DNA of 64,000 bases from Hippopus hippopus (taxonomy: Eukaryota > Mollusca > Bivalvia > Cardiida > Cardiidae), in assembly GCA_946811185.2 (NCBI GenBank), contig OX328102.1:18849194-18913193 (forward strand). Reading direction: 5' to 3'. Positions 1 through 11,859 of the stretch are shown piece by piece. A program made the translations under genes and the position numbers. The notes under the pieces are model-generated. The model saw only the letters and a list, made by a program, of their open reading frames with translations. It was not told where the DNA came from and made no database searches. How positions within the stretch are numbered: position 1 is the stretch's first letter; the number at the start of each line of letters is the position of its first letter.

Positions 1-1530
1 TTCCACAAAGCTTAGGATATGAAGCAATTTCTTACTGGATGGAATGATATACAGATCTTACTCATAACAGATTTGACCAAATACTCATATTGGAAGGTTA
101 AGAATAGTTCTGGAAAATGATCATTTCTCCCTTTATTCCATATTTCTCAATCAATGTAAGGGAACAGCCATGGGAACCAAAGTTGCCCCAACATATGCAA
201 CATTAGTTTTAGGATTTCTAGAAGAGATACTATATGAAAAAAATTAGACATCCCAAGGACGAAAACTTCTGAGATTATATATACAAACAAAAGAAAAGAT
301 TTCTTGATGATTGTTTCATTTTTTGGACATACTCAATCAATGATTTATCTGTTTTTAACGAGATACTTTACCGTTTACCACACAATCCCTGGTTTGAACG
401 ACCCTGAGAAAGAAGCCATTTGAAAACAATATGGGAAAAAGAGAAAATGCTGGTAATCAACATTTTTTCCTTTTCCTACAATGTTTTCTACCCTTCCTAA
501 AACAAATTTCAATTTTTGAGTCATGTTTATTTTGATGTCTGCAAATGCTTTGAATTTGGACAAGCTTAAAACGAAGTTGTTTGGTAAAGAGTTAATTCAT
601 TACGTAAAGATACAGAATTTAAGATGGATATGAGCTTAAACAAAATGCCTTTTCTTGACGTGTTAGTGATAAAAAATGGTTGCAAAATTGTCACTGATAT
701 TTATTTTCAAATTACACATTCTAGGCAATATCTGAATTCTAGGTCATGCCACCTGAAACATAACAAGATCAATATTCTGTTCTCCCTAGCTTGCAGGATC
801 TGTACAATAGTATCTGAAAGAAGAATTCTACAGTTAAGATTACATGAACTAATAAAGCTCTAAATATTCCAAGACATACTCTTTTACAGGTAGAGGTTAA
901 AAATGATGACAATATCATGACATATATTTCGACATTTAACCCTTAAAACAGAGTTATTTGGAATTATCAAGAATAATTTTGAAATTTTGGAAAATGACCA
1001 AACAGTGTCACAAATACTAAAAAGTACCAAGTTAATTAAATGTAAAAGACAACTTCCAAATAAAACAATTTTGATTAAATCAAAATTCAAAGACACAGCT
1101 TCAAAATCTTCTGTGAACAAATGCAATGAGCCCCACCGCGGACTCTGTAAACATATTATCAAAGGAAATTAATTCAAAATCAAGGATTAAACATTTACTG
1201 TCGAAGAAGATATGGATTGTAAAGTTTCTAACTATTTGTATCTTTTAATTTGCAATGGCTGCCAAGAATTCTATATTGGTTAAACAGGAGATAAACCTAG
1301 GAACAGAACTACAATACATAATTAACAGATTAGGGACCCTTCAAAGAGACAAATACCAGTAAGTTCTCATTTAGATAATTGTTGTAAACAGATCCAAAAT
1401 TACCAATTTTTCCATTTTCTAAATGCAAATCAAACAACGTTTCATCTAGATTAATAAATGAAAAGAAGGCATCAAACTGAAAGCGCTATGGTAAACTTAC
1501 CATTTCAATACTGTTTGAGCACATGATATA
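1..1530 (+). mobile_element. Penelope-like retroelement, degenerate, 5' end outside the window
   Basis: Conceptual translation in shifting + frames gives reverse-transcriptase pieces: LGYEAISYW near 15-40, KGTAMGTKVAPTYATLV near 160-215 and KRFLDDCFIFW near 293-325. A block with FLDVLVIKNG, VTDIY and ICTIVSE follows at 624-830. Further on come KCNEPHRGLC (about 1119-1148) and, near 1230-1370, a GIY-YIG-like stretch (LYLLICNGCQEFYIG, then QIRDPSKRQIPVSSHL). This RT plus C-terminal GIY-YIG order is typical of Penelope-like elements, which prime at nicks made by the endonuclease. The copy is dead: there are several stops and frameshifts, and a 221-bp MITE interrupts it at 371-591. The 5' part lies off the window edge, and the 3' end near 1530 is estimated. 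Family call is firm; exact limits are not. Confidence 0.85.
371..591. mobile_element. Hairpin MITE with TTA duplication, inside the Penelope-like element
   Basis: Flanked by TTA at 368-370 and 592-594. Ends are imperfect inverted repeats (CCGTTTACCACAC against CTCTTTACCAAAC read on the other strand). The middle is a long foldback: one arm runs through GGGAAAAAGAGAAAATGCTG and the other through TTTTTTCCTTTTCCTACAATG. It splits the element's coding line between FNEIL and NSLRKD, so it landed after that element. It has no coding capacity. Related copies lie at 9712-9811, 44596-44757 and 45572-45778. Confidence 0.75.
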
Positions 1531-2089
1531 CTTTGGAATTTCAGTTGTGCCTCATGTTTAGTCTCTGCTAGTGTTAGCTGTAGTTGGTGTTTAAAGGAAC
1601 TGAAATGTATGGAGACTTGTGAAAACCAATCAATCAGGATGGTATGTAACTTTTCTTTCATTTTGAAGCCATTTGTTTCTTCACTTGAAATATGTATGCA
1701 CCTTAGAATTTATCTTGCATGTAATTGTAACAATTACAGCATAAGCACTTTTTCTGCGGGGACTGTATTTCTGCTATTTCTGCGGTCAGGGACGGTACCG
1801 CAGAATTAAAATAAGTGAAAAATTAACCCAAACATAGAAAAACCTACACTATAAAGTGACATTGTATTAATCAAACTTTCAAGCAAAATTTGCACTGGTG
1901 TGACATTATTTTTAGATTGACAGGTAGATTTCTTGCGTGTTCTTCTTTCACTCTTACCTGTAAAAGATTTTGCCCCTGGCTCGAATGAGTGTAGTTTTAC
2001 CGCAATAAAGTTACAAAGATTTAAAGGCTATTGCTTTAACATCTTGGAAAGGGAACTCATTGCTCATAGAAAGTAAGATTTCTCTTTTG
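1531..2089. other. No recognised gene or element
   Basis: AT-rich DNA. A short open frame at 1609-1809 has no family features or repeat of itself. I see no splice-bounded exon or terminal repeat here. Confidence 0.5.
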
Positions 2090-2272
2090 ATGTTGTTTAA
2101 TTTTATGTTGTTTCAATGATGGTTATGTGGGAAAGCAGCCAGTGGCTTGGGAAGAAGAATATTGTGGGGAGTACTCCAGAAAAGCATGGATAGGTGCATT
2201 GGCTGCCGAGATATAACTGAAATAATGTTGACAATGGCGCTAAACACCATACAATCAATCAATCATTACCTC
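2090..2272 (+). mobile_element. SINE-like body ending in a CAATCAATCAAT-type tail
   Basis: The stretch GGGAAAGCAGCCAGTGGCTT through TAACTGAAATAATGTTGAC to GCGCTAAACACCATACAATC reads like the conserved core and tail of molluscan SINEs. A paralogous body lies at 24045-24212 with the same order of motifs. No clear tRNA-like head is visible in this copy, so it is probably 5'-truncated. Confidence 0.5.
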
Positions 2273-2426
2273 GTTTGCCAAAGTGGCAAACTATAAAACT
2301 ATAATGAACTCATCGACAATATTAATTACACCGGAAGTTGGTTAAAATGAATTCAAAGGGTGGAAATTAAATCCATCTTATGACCAAACTAACAAGTGCA
2401 GAAAAAAAAGTAAGCAGAAATTTGAG

Positions 2427-2462
2427 ACCTCCTGAAAAAAAAAAACACACACACACACACAA
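2427..2462. repeat. A-rich tract followed by (AC)n microsatellite
   Basis: A run of about ten A residues leads into ACACACAC repeats. Simple sequence only. Confidence 0.85.
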
Positions 2463-2840
2463 TTTTGAACCTGCAGAAAAAAGTGCTTATATGATACTTT
2501 TCAGGTAGACATTTGATAAGAACATGAAAAGGATTTCTTTTAATTAGATTCTTTTTGTTGGTAAGGTACCTGATAGGATATTGATTTTAGTTGGAATGAT
2601 GAAAAAAAAAAATGATGTGGAATTTATAACTCCGGCGTCCAGAGCTCAATTGCCTGCCGAGCCGGTCATGGTGGAAATCAATTAAAAGTCATATTCCCCT
2701 TAGTTCTTGTATTAATAAACTGTAATGTGACAAATATTCATGTAAAAAGTGTGTTTAATACCCTCAGATCAAATCATTTTAAATTTAATGATACTGATTT
2801 TCATGATCGTTTATTAATGGGAAGTCTAGGATTTATTTCT

Positions 2841-3134
2841 TATTATCACCTGCCGAACGCGGAGGAATATAGTTTTAGTGTTGTCCGTCTGTCCGTCCTT
2901 CTCTCCATCCTTCCGTCCGTCCGTGTGTCCTTCTGGGACAATATCTCCAATACCATTCGACGGTATTTCGCGAACTTTATACGTGTGTACAATAACCCAT
3001 TCCGCCGATATACTTTTTTTTAAAATTGATTTGATGAAAAATGGCCGACTGGGAGCAATTTTGAGTTACGCGGTTGCGTAAATTTTTGAAAAGATCTTTT
3101 TTGGTGGGGGATATCATTTCAATGAAATTGCCTG
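2841..3134 (+). mobile_element. Family C hairpin element, short full-length copy
   Basis: The left end (CACCTGCCGAACGCGGAGG) can fold on itself and is followed by a GTCCGTCTGTCCG-type microsatellite at 2883-2930. The right end carries GGGGGATAT, then hairpin ATTTCAATGAAAT at 3116-3128, then TGCCTG before T. A second copy at 24635-26061 has the same ends. It has no tandem core, so it shows the minimal form of the family. It is non-coding; open frames over it are chance. Confidence 0.7.
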
Positions 3135-3592
3135 TTTCAATTATTTTTGTGACATTATTGGTCCTCAAGGTTATAATTAGTTGTAGTATTTTTTTTTTTG
3201 TTTCTGAATTTAATCTATATTTGCTTTGCAGGTTTCATGGGAGTGTTGTTTGTCATGGCTCTGCAGAACCCAAGCATAGCACAATTGAAACCTATGAATA
3301 AGTAAGCTGTGGCATGAAAGCTGTAATAAATCTGAGATACTATTAAAAGTGATGTAAAACACATCCCAGAGACTTAAGAAATAATCTGCAAATGCTTTCA
3401 TTGATATGTATAACATGTGGTTTTGTTCTAAGAGATATAGTGAGCTTGCTTACAATTTAGGCACTGTTTGGAAAGTAGTTGTTATGGTGGAAGGTAATCC
3501 ACATATTGCTTACCTTCCAAAATATCTCCATTTTAGACCCAAGCAAACCTTTCCATCTGTTTTATCTCCAAACCATATGTTTATCAAGACCA
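3135..3592. other. No recognised gene or element
   Basis: AT-rich spacer. A candidate acceptor (TTTGCAG before 3231) precedes a short open stretch ending at a stop near 3303, without a convincing donor or family match. Confidence 0.5.
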
Positions 3593-4062
3593 GGGCCCGG
3601 TTTCACGAAAAATCTTAAGTCCGTACTCAACTCAACTGAGTTTACAGGCTTAAGTCCGTCCATCGCTTTCCCTATCATCAAGAATTCGCTGCAGAGTGTC
3701 TTCGAGGGTCAATCTACGGTTCGCCATTTTACCTTCGTTTTCGAGAAGAGACTGACCAAAGTAAACACGCGTTTTTATTTGCCAAAATTTCACTTGATCC
3801 GATAGTTTCTTTGGAAATAATGACGTAAAATCACATGGTTTCTATATTAGTCCATGTCTACACACTTTATGAATGAATATACTGATAGTAAAAGCGAAAA
3901 CGAGGCAAATTACTTAGGCAACCCCCCCCGGCACAGATTGAAGTCACGTTTAGCACTGATAGGCGAGATAGTGCGGCGTGAACTGTGTCCGCGCTTAGCA
4001 GGAAAAGGGTTAAAGTATTTCAAAGGGATCAGAAGATACGGAGCAGACAAAATGTGTTACTG
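3593..4062. mobile_element. GGGCCCGG-ended DNA element remnant
   Basis: Starts with GGGCCCGGTTTCACGAAAAA followed by a CTTAAGTC motif; the same start occurs at 6206. A short open stretch on the minus strand begins near 3729 (MANRRLTLEDTL) and runs toward this terminus before breaking, which could be the N-terminus of a lost transposase. I found no matching right terminus, so the end is arbitrary. A separate GACGGACAGACAGAC microsatellite follows at 4069-4097. Confidence 0.4.
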
Positions 4063-4394
4063 ATGGACAGATAGATAGACGGACAGACAGACAAAGGCTA
4101 AAAAACAGTCAAATAACACCGTACTCAGTGGTGCATGAAAAAAGATTTAAGTCCATTAAGTCCATCAAAGGGTACAATTTGAAAAATGGCACTGATTACA
4201 TTCAGCCGTCACAAACACACAGGGAACATCAAATTATGTAATAAATGTTTGTATTTAATGCAGATGACACGAAGAAATTAGCAGGTGTTAAAATTTCTAA
4301 ACTTTAGCTCTGTATCATCTCAAATTTATTTTTGAAGACTAACCAAAAAATACTGAAATAAAAAACTTGGCAGAGAATGCATTTTTAAAACATA

Positions 4395-5690
4395 TGAGGG
4401 CTGTTCGATATATAATGTGTATTGTATCACAGCGCGATAACGCTTTGCACGATTTCGTGGATGATGATACGCTTGAATAGCTCTATTCAATACCTTTCCA
4501 ACGGTATAAACACGAGCCTTCAGCTCCACATAGTTTTAAACTTATAGTCATTTCAATAGAGTTAGTCGTTGACCACTGTTTTAAAAATGGTTGGGAAACG
4601 GATTAAGAATATTAAAGAAATTAGAGCTTATATGAAAGTTCGCACAAAACTCGGTCATTCGGTAATGCAGATTTTTACTGAATTGGGGGAAGTTTATGGG
4701 TCTGATAAGGTATCTTATGAGACAGTTCGTAGGTGGAGAAAGAAATTTCTGACTGGCACAGAGTCCGTCAAAGATGCAGCAAAATCTGGCCGACCTGTGA
4801 CTGTAACAGGCAAGGCAAATGTCTCAAAAGTCAGGGAAATAATTGAAAGTGATGGCAGATACACGATTCCTGATATTGCCAACGCTGTTGGCATATCGCT
4901 ATCGTGGGTGCATTTCATTTTGAAGCGTATTTTGAAAGTACGAAAGATTTCTGCCAGATGGATACCGCATATATTGACAGATGACAAAAAACGGGTACGA
5001 GTACAAACTGCTAAGCATTGCTCAAAATGTTTCCAGAATTCAATCAAAGACAATTTGTAAACATTGTTACTGGTGACGAAACATGGGTTCACTATTTCGA
5101 ACCAGTAAGAAAAATTGGAAACAAAATATGGCAAACTAAACACGGTAGAAGGCCTGTAGTTGCCAAAAAAAGCATAAGCACAAAGAAGGTTCTTTATTGT
5201 ATATTCTTCTCATGTGATGGTATAGCTGTACAAATTCCGGTGCCGAAGGGCAAAAGTGTTACAGGTCGGTATTACCGAGATGTTATACTAAAAAAGCTCA
5301 AGAAATATTATCTTAAACGACGCCCTGTGTCAGGATTTAGGCATGTTCGTCTACTTCATGATAATGCTCCATCACATACATCTGAGCTTGTGAAGCAATT
5401 TTTAAAGTCGGAGAAAGTTACCATCTTGCCACACCCACCATACTCTCCAGATCTAGACCCATGCGACTTTTTCCTTTTTCCAAAACTTAGAAGTTCTTAT
5501 CTGGTCGTTGTTGTTACAAGTCTACCTAAATCAGCGTACTGTGACGCATTTCAGAAATGGATTCAGAGATTGAAATTATGTATTTCAAACCGCGGAGAAT
5601 ACTTTGAAGGGATGTAATGTTCATTTCACTATTTGAGTCGAATGCGTTTGAGATATCGTACAATACACATTACATATCGAACAACCCTCG
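4395..5690 (+). mobile_element. Mariner-family DNA transposon, complete with TIRs and TA duplication
   Basis: 1296 bp flanked by TA at 4393-4394 and 5691-5692. The left terminus GAGGGCTGTTCGATAT and the right terminus read inward on the other strand (GAGGGTTGTTCGATAT) match over about 32 bp with three differences. The inside is filled by one transposase gene. Clean ends and a nearly open coding region point to a fairly young insertion. Host sequence on both sides is AT-rich and unrecognised. Confidence 0.95.
4569..5617 (+). pseudogene. Mariner D34D transposase with one frameshift
   Basis: The first part (4569-5060) holds the paired helix-turn-helix DNA-binding region, an AKSGRP linker and the WIPHIL motif that leads into the catalytic core. 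The second part (from 5018) carries TGDETWVHYF with the first Asp, LLHDNAPSH with the second, and YSPDLDPCDFF with the third. There are 34 residues between the second and third Asp, the mariner D34D signature. The protein cuts and pastes the element at TA sites in the nucleus. The frame moves near 5015-5018, where one base appears to be missing. The segment between the third Asp and the conserved tail (WIQRLKLCISNRGEYFEG) looks shorter than usual. So it is probably inactive but recently so. Confidence 0.92.
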
Positions 5691-5692
5691 TA

Positions 5693-6205
5693 CTCTACTT
5701 TTTGGTCTAAACTCAGACAATTCAATGGAAATAAGTCTGTGAAGAGCATTGAGCTGACAACAAACTTTTAGCCTGAAACTGGGGCCAGTACCACATATTA
5801 GATTTATTCTATGAGCATCTGACAGCTATGAAAGTAATGATCAAAAATATTCAACATGCAGACTTCGGATCAGGAAAATGTTGGACCCCATTATAGCTCT
5901 GTGCTTGAAAACAGCAGCACTACTGGTACATTTTAGGCAGACAGTGTCTCCTTTGCTACTATTGACTTCCATACAGCAAAATGGCAAAGGGCAGAGGCAC
6001 ACAGCCTTAAGCTGCTACATGCTACTGCCCCACTTCTTTGTCAAATTATGGTTGATAAATACCTAACAGAGAATCATACTAAGGTTTTATCCTACCCACC
6101 AAACTGCTCTAATCTTTCCCAGGTGACTAAGTCATGATTCAGGGGTAATACATGTACTTCAAAACATGCAGTGCAATCAATAAGACCTTATTCCTGTGTA
6201 TACCT
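5693..6205. other. No recognised gene or element
   Basis: AT-rich flank of the mariner element, with no supported exon or terminal repeat. Confidence 0.5.
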
Positions 6206-6400
6206 GGGCCCGGTTTCACGAAACAACTTAAGTCCGTTACTTTGCTCAAATCCGCTAACAGACTGAGTTTCTGACTTAAGTTGAGTTCATTATTTAAGTT
6301 GCGTTTCACGAAAGTTAACTGACTCAGTAACGATCTCAAAACTTTGAGTTGAATCTGTTAATTTGAGTCTACCCCTATGCTGGCTTAAATTGCTTGTTGT
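6206..6400. mobile_element. Second GGGCCCGG-ended DNA element terminus
   Basis: GGGCCCGGTTTCACGAAACA followed by CTTAAGTCCG and internal repeats of CTTAAGT / ACTCAGT motifs. It shares the terminus of the element at 3593. The far end is not recognised; the end coordinate is nominal. Confidence 0.45.
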
Positions 6401-8890
6401 CGACTCAAATATGGCGGACATGTAGCCGCTGGAGAGATGTAAACCGACAGAACGTCTATTTAGAGACAGAATTTCTCTATTTCAAATTTTAAGCATGGAG
6501 GAAATTTTTCAAGGATCGTCTATGTTCGAAATACGTACATGACAGATGTGTAGATCATTTCTAAGCTGCTGGAGAAATCGTCCCATGGAGAAATCGACCC
6601 TAAACTCAGAAATCGTCCCTAAAAACGGCTTTCAAAGACAAATACGATGACAACAAACAAGAATATGTCTTAGGTAAGATTTGAGTATTTTATATTTTGC
6701 AATGAGACTTTCTATCACAATATTTCGAAGCGAAAATACAAATTTTGGACACTTTCAATGACCCGGAAGTTGTGTCATCGGTAACTAATCAGTAAAAGGT
6801 TTGTTTATGACAACTGTCTTTTTGTACGTTGTCCGCCAAAATTTGAAAAGAAAATTAAAAAATCAGTGCATAAATTCACTCATTCCACTGAATACGATTC
6901 TACATTTATGGAAATAATCGTGTATCAGGACAATGTTTTGATTGAATGATTCAGAACAACGTATCGGTTGTCATGGGTGAAAAACTACCCAACTTTTGAA
7001 AATAAACTTGGTACAGAATCCAGTGTTGTAGATCTAAGATATATAGACCTACTATGAGTCCGATAATTATTCCGGTAATGGCAACAATCTTAAATTTGAA
7101 ACAGAAAACCAAAAATCTGTATAGATCTACTGTATGTGTGTTGGCCTATATTTTTGTATTAAGGTTTTGGTTATTCATTACAAAGGCAGATACTGAAGTG
7201 AAATTGTGTTTTGCATCTCTTGTTAAATTGGCTTAAAACTAAATGAAAGTGTAATAGGATGAACATGTTAGCTGTTGAAAGTTATCACTATTTGCCTATT
7301 TATCAATTATCACCTGGCTTCAGTTAGGCTTCAAATTAACTAGGCAAACAATCAGGCATATAGGTAGTAACAATCATTGTCAAGTAACTTGACAGAGGAT
7401 CAAATATCAGGTTGCTTTCTGATTATCAGATGGAGATTGGAATTCTAAAACCTGTATGGTAGATATCCATCTGTAATTCCTATGAGCACCCACAACATAG
7501 GTTTCATCTTGTTTTTATTTGTTTTGTAGTTTTTTTTTTTAAATACAGAACTTTAATTTCTGTTACTCTCATCTTAGGTAAATAAACACATATTTGAGTG
7601 ACGACGGTTAATTGATTAATAAAGGGATGGTGAACTTAGCACTGCACAACAATTCCGATTCAGGACCTGGAGGTCAGCATTCTAAGAAACTGACAGGTAT
7701 GTCTTGTTCAACGATCTTGCAAATTGATTGTTTCTTTGAACTCTGTTGCTGCCAAAATAAATAAATTTAACTTATTTCATAGTCTGAAAGTAGATAACTA
7801 GTGCACTGTAAGATGGTTTTGGTAAAATATTAGCATAAGGTAGCAGACTGCACTCTCTGATCATGACCTACAGTCTCCAAAAGCTATATTGGTCCCCACA
7901 GGCAGAGAGAGGTAAAAGAAATTAGGTATATTGGAAAAATATCTGTCATGTCCATAAAGTAATGAAGTTGCTCACAGATCATCTTCAAATATATACATGT
8001 AAAGGGAACTTTTTCTCTCACATTTAACATGCATAGATGATTTTATCCTGTCACACTTGTGTTCTATGATTATGCTCTATCTTTCACACACATATTTTTG
8101 CACCAAATTCAGATTATGATTGCAAGTGATAGAGAAACAATTGTTTTACAGACTTCAAGCAATTTTCCAGCAGTACTGCTAGCTTACTTATATCTTTTCT
8201 GAAACTGACATACATTAATAAAACTTGAGCATCAAAATCCATAGTCTGTGAAACAGTGCTGCATCAATGGTTTTAAAAAAAAAATAGTGAAATCTTTTTC
8301 ATATCACTGTGGTAAATAGATCTACTATCAACAGAAGAAGAAAGTATTTTAAAATCTACTTCATTGTTGATAGTTTTAACAGGTTTGTGTATTTTCTTGT
8401 CAAAGATATATTCTTTGTGGAAATGAAAAGGTGAGCAGTGTGAGAAAACATGTTTGTTGTTGCTTTCATTTCCTGTGGGTATCAGACTTTGTAAACATTA
8501 CTAGTTACTGCATAGTCAAGTTAAAAACAGAAATCTGTGGCAGTCATAATACACTTTAAAAGGATATTTCGGTACTTTATCCGTAACCTTGACTGCCACA
8601 TCTATACAGTTTTCTATATGATTTTCAATTAATCATTTTCAGTAGACTTTTTTGTGATAAATTTCTCAAAGGAGTGAAAGGTTGAGACTAAAGCTTGACA
8701 GCTTGTAGAAAGATTGCATGCACAAGCAGACTGATTTTGGTGTACAAAGACAAAATTTCACACATGGTAGATAGCATCAAAGTTACAAAAGTGAGCTGGA
8801 TAGATCTTTGCAATTTTCATTTTGAGATGAAATCCATCTCTGAACTCTATACCAAACAAAAAAGTGTAGGACTGGTCCAGATTGAAAAAA
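6401..8890. other. Intergenic or intronic AT-rich DNA, nothing recognised
   Basis: No family-like coding, no convincing exon, no terminal repeat. One open stretch near 7626-7696 ends at a GTATGT donor-like site but has no upstream acceptor with a consistent frame. Confidence 0.5.
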
Positions 8891-8939
8891 TTTTCAGACA
8901 ACACATTTAAGTGTAACTCAAATGATGAAAATAATCTTA

Positions 8940-9065
8940 AAAGGTATAAAACATTGTGCTTTATGGAGAAAATGTTGATTTCTAGCATTTTCTCCTTTTC
9001 TCACAATGTTTACAAAGTCCTTCTTAGGGTTGCTAAAACAAAATTGTTTGGTAACAATGAATTTT
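8940..9065. mobile_element. Partial hairpin MITE of the TTA family
   Basis: Foldback arms GGAGAAAATGTTG and TAGCATTTTCTCCTTTTCTC match the middle of the MITE at 371-591. The TTTGGTAACAATG end is degenerate. Confidence 0.5.
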
Positions 9066-9711
9066 CACCCTTTAAATATTTAATTTTTATTTTAAATAGG
9101 TAAAACCAAAAGCATACAATACAGTGTGATGATGCCTAGACAGTACCAGACCAATTTTTCTCCTGACTGGTCCTTTGGTGTCATGAGGGGTTCAAATGGA
9201 GAGCCATTGTAAAATTTACATTCAATCAGTTGAACTTTTGTGTATTAATGTGTAATGGTCAACTGTGTGTCATAATTGGTAAAAGATCCTTGAACATGTC
9301 ATTTGTGCAATAAACCACTTAGGTATATAATAAATTATATGAAAACATCCCACGATGTCCTATCAAATACTCGGCAAGTGAAAAAGTAGTTTATTCAAAA
9401 GTTGAGTTGTAAAGGTACAGTCAGCTAGATATTCCTTCTTTAAAGGACAATTAGCTCAAGATCAGACTCCCTCAGACAGTGTAGACCAAGATCAGAGAGC
9501 AAAGAATATGCTAACTGATCTTTGATCTATACTGTTCTTTTGTCTTTTGTATTATGGCACATACCTTGGAAATAATATTGCTATTGGCCTTTTTATCCCA
9601 GACTGGAAGAAGTCCATTTGATATAAAACTTGACCAAAAGACAAAATTCTAGACTGAACCAAACTGAAAACATTTGCAGTTGACAAATTAACTGTGATAA
9701 AAAGATGATTA

Positions 9712-9811
9712 CTCTTATTGATGGGTAAAAAATATTATGGGAAAAGGAGAAAAGGCTAATAACGAATTTTCTCCTTTTCCAATAATGTTTTCTGGATTTT
9801 TTGATAAAGGG
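9712..9811. mobile_element. Short hairpin MITE copy with TTA duplication
   Basis: 100 bp with TTA at 9709-9711 and 9812-9814. The middle is a foldback of GGGAAAAGGAGAAAAGGCTA against AATTTTCTCCTTTTCCAATA. The right end GATAAAGG corresponds to the CTCTTTACC-type terminus. Confidence 0.65.
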
Positions 9812-9814
9812 TTA

Positions 9815-10355
9815 AATTGCATTCTAGGTGTACCATTAAACCAATTTGTTTGTTTCAGTGCATGTATTTTGGACAAATTTGGGTATTTGCTCAGTTTAGT
9901 ACAAAAGTTACATGTATACAATCATCAGTAATGGCACGTTACAGAAATAATGATGCTGCTAAAAAATAATATTTTCCTCTGCTATAAGTATATGCACTAT
10001 GTAAGTTCCAGAGTCATGAGAAATGTTCAACTATCAATATGCCGTAACTAATGTGTCATTTGTATGTATGTGAACATATGGAGGCTTTCATTTTTCTGAT
10101 TGACTGTTCCAACCTGCTACTTCATAAAAGCTCAAAAACTCATACCTAGATTGGCTGAGTTACTTCTGCAAAGCTAGTCAGTCATAATCTATCATCCGAA
10201 TAATATTTTAGCTTTTTGAAACTTTTTTGTGAAATATATACTCAAAATCAATAAAGCTCTCACTTCTTTTTAACTCAAAGTTTATTTAAAAGCTTAGTTA
10301 CAAATGTCCAATCAGCTGGATATTCCATTTTCATGGACAATTAGCTCAGGATCAG
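9815..10355. other. No recognised gene; fragment of a dispersed repeat
   Basis: CAGCTGGATATTCC followed by GGACAATTAGCTCAGGATCA at 10313-10354 resembles CAGCTAGATATTCC followed by GGACAATTAGCTCAAGATCA near 9422-9464. The two are copies of one dispersed motif. Nothing else recognised. Confidence 0.45.
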
Positions 10356-10359
10356 GAAT

Positions 10360-11238
10360 CTTTTCACGAAAGTGATGAAGAAATTATTCTTGAAGAAATT
10401 TTGATTGATGCCATCACTGTCAATGACTTTGAAATGAGACAATCCGATAGAGATTGTGAGCTGGACGCTGACAAAGAAAGTGGGTGGGGTAACGAGGACT
10501 CACCACCAGTATTGATGCCGTTCTTTGGGGACTTACTGAGGCCTTACCTGAAGACGATTTAAGTCCTCTTGTGTTTTTTAATTATTTCTTTGATGAAAAT
10601 ATGTGGATTTTACTGTGTGACATGACAAACAAATATGCACTGGACCGGATTCGTGAAGGCAGGTTGAAGCCAAACAGCCGTCTATAAAAATGGACTGACA
10701 CAACTGTGCACGAAATGAAGGTGTTTTTTGCGCTAGTTATAGCAATGGGAACAGTTCGGAAAACTAATTTAGAAGATTATTTGAGTACTAATGAAGTTTC
10801 GTATACCCCTTTTTTTCGTAATTATATGTCAAAAGACAGATTCTTTCTGATTCTTTTGAACTTGCATCTTGTTGACAATGGTGCAGATCAAAGGGTTGAC
10901 AATCTGTTCAAGGTAAGACCGTTTTTGTCTATGCTTCAAAATAATTTTGCTAGGTATAAGCCAGAAAGAGATCTTAGTTTTGATGAAGGGATTTGTCTTT
11001 TCAAAGGAAGTGTCCATTTTAGAGTTTATAACCCAATGAAGCCAAACAGATTTGGAATAAAACTTTTTCAACTCTGTGAGGCATCATCGGGTTATTGTGT
11101 CGGATTGGATGTTTATCATGGAAGCACTGACTGTACACAGTATGTTGAAGCATTAGACATGAATTATGATGACCTTACTCAAACATCAAAAATTGTCCTC
11201 GGTATGTTGACAAAACTTGGAATGCTTGATAAAGGCCA

Positions 11239-11285
<47 letters not shown>

Positions 11286-11618
11286 AAAGTATTATACGTC
11301 TCCTGAACTTTTCGATGTCCTTGATTCTTACAATACCTTTGCATGCGGAACTTTCCGTGTGAATAGAAAAGAGGTCCCTAAAGCTTTTCCAAGAATACAT
11401 CTTAGACAAGGAGCAGTCGTCTTCAGAAGAAGAGATAATCTGCTTGCTCTGAAGTATCATGATAAAAGAGATGTTCACATACTGACAAACATTCATGAAG
11501 CAAAATTCATGCTCACAAACAAAGTGAACAGACAAACCAATGAACCCATATGTAAACCAGTTGCAATTGTTGACTATATCCAGAGAATGGGGGGAGTTGA
11601 TTTGTCTGATCAAATTGT
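10360..11618 (+). pseudogene. piggyBac-family transposase, N-terminal and catalytic part, broken
   Basis: From an acidic N-terminal region (DEEIILEEI near 10375-10405) the coding line runs through FFDENMW and KPNSRL. A frame change occurs near 10535 and a stop near 10684. The long open part (10706-11235) has LSFDEGICLFKG with the first catalytic Asp, then YNPMKPNRFGIKLFQLCEAS, then DKGHH. At that point a (CA)n tract occupies the place of the segment that normally carries the second catalytic Asp. Coding resumes in another frame with YYTSPELFDVLDSYNTFACG, then AIVDYIQRMGGVDLSDQ holding the third Asp. It stops at an inserted hairpin element at 11618. The family is clear (DDE_Tnp_1_7, TTAA-targeting); this copy cannot work. 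Confidence 0.9.
11237..11279. repeat. (CA)n microsatellite inside piggyBac coding sequence
   Basis: About 20 CA units directly after the GHH codons. It shifts the frame and removes the residues before YYTSPELF. Confidence 0.95.
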
Positions 11619-11859
11619 TAGCTCACCTGAGCATATAGTGCTCGGGGTGAGCTAATGTGATTGGCCAATGTCCGTCGTCCGTAGTCCGTCTGTCTGTCCG
11701 TCCGTAAACTAATTACTAAAAAATCTTCTCCTCTGAAACCCCAATCAAATTTCAATGAAACTTCACAGAAATGATCCTTAAGGTGGTGCATTTTCAGAAT
11801 ACTTCAAAGATTTGAATTCCATGAAGAACTCTGGTTGCCATGGCAACCGAAAGAAAAAA

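Noticed and set aside
3231..3305. Candidate exon after TTTGCAG
   Set aside because: Short, hits a stop, no suitable donor, and no Cys pattern expected for the missing plexin PSI domain.
7626..7700. Candidate exon ending at GTATGT near 7697
   Set aside because: No acceptor gives an open frame through the stretch and the peptide matches no plexin segment.
11239..11613. 124-residue minus-strand frame starting in VCVCVCV
   Set aside because: Shadow of the CA microsatellite and the antisense of piggyBac.
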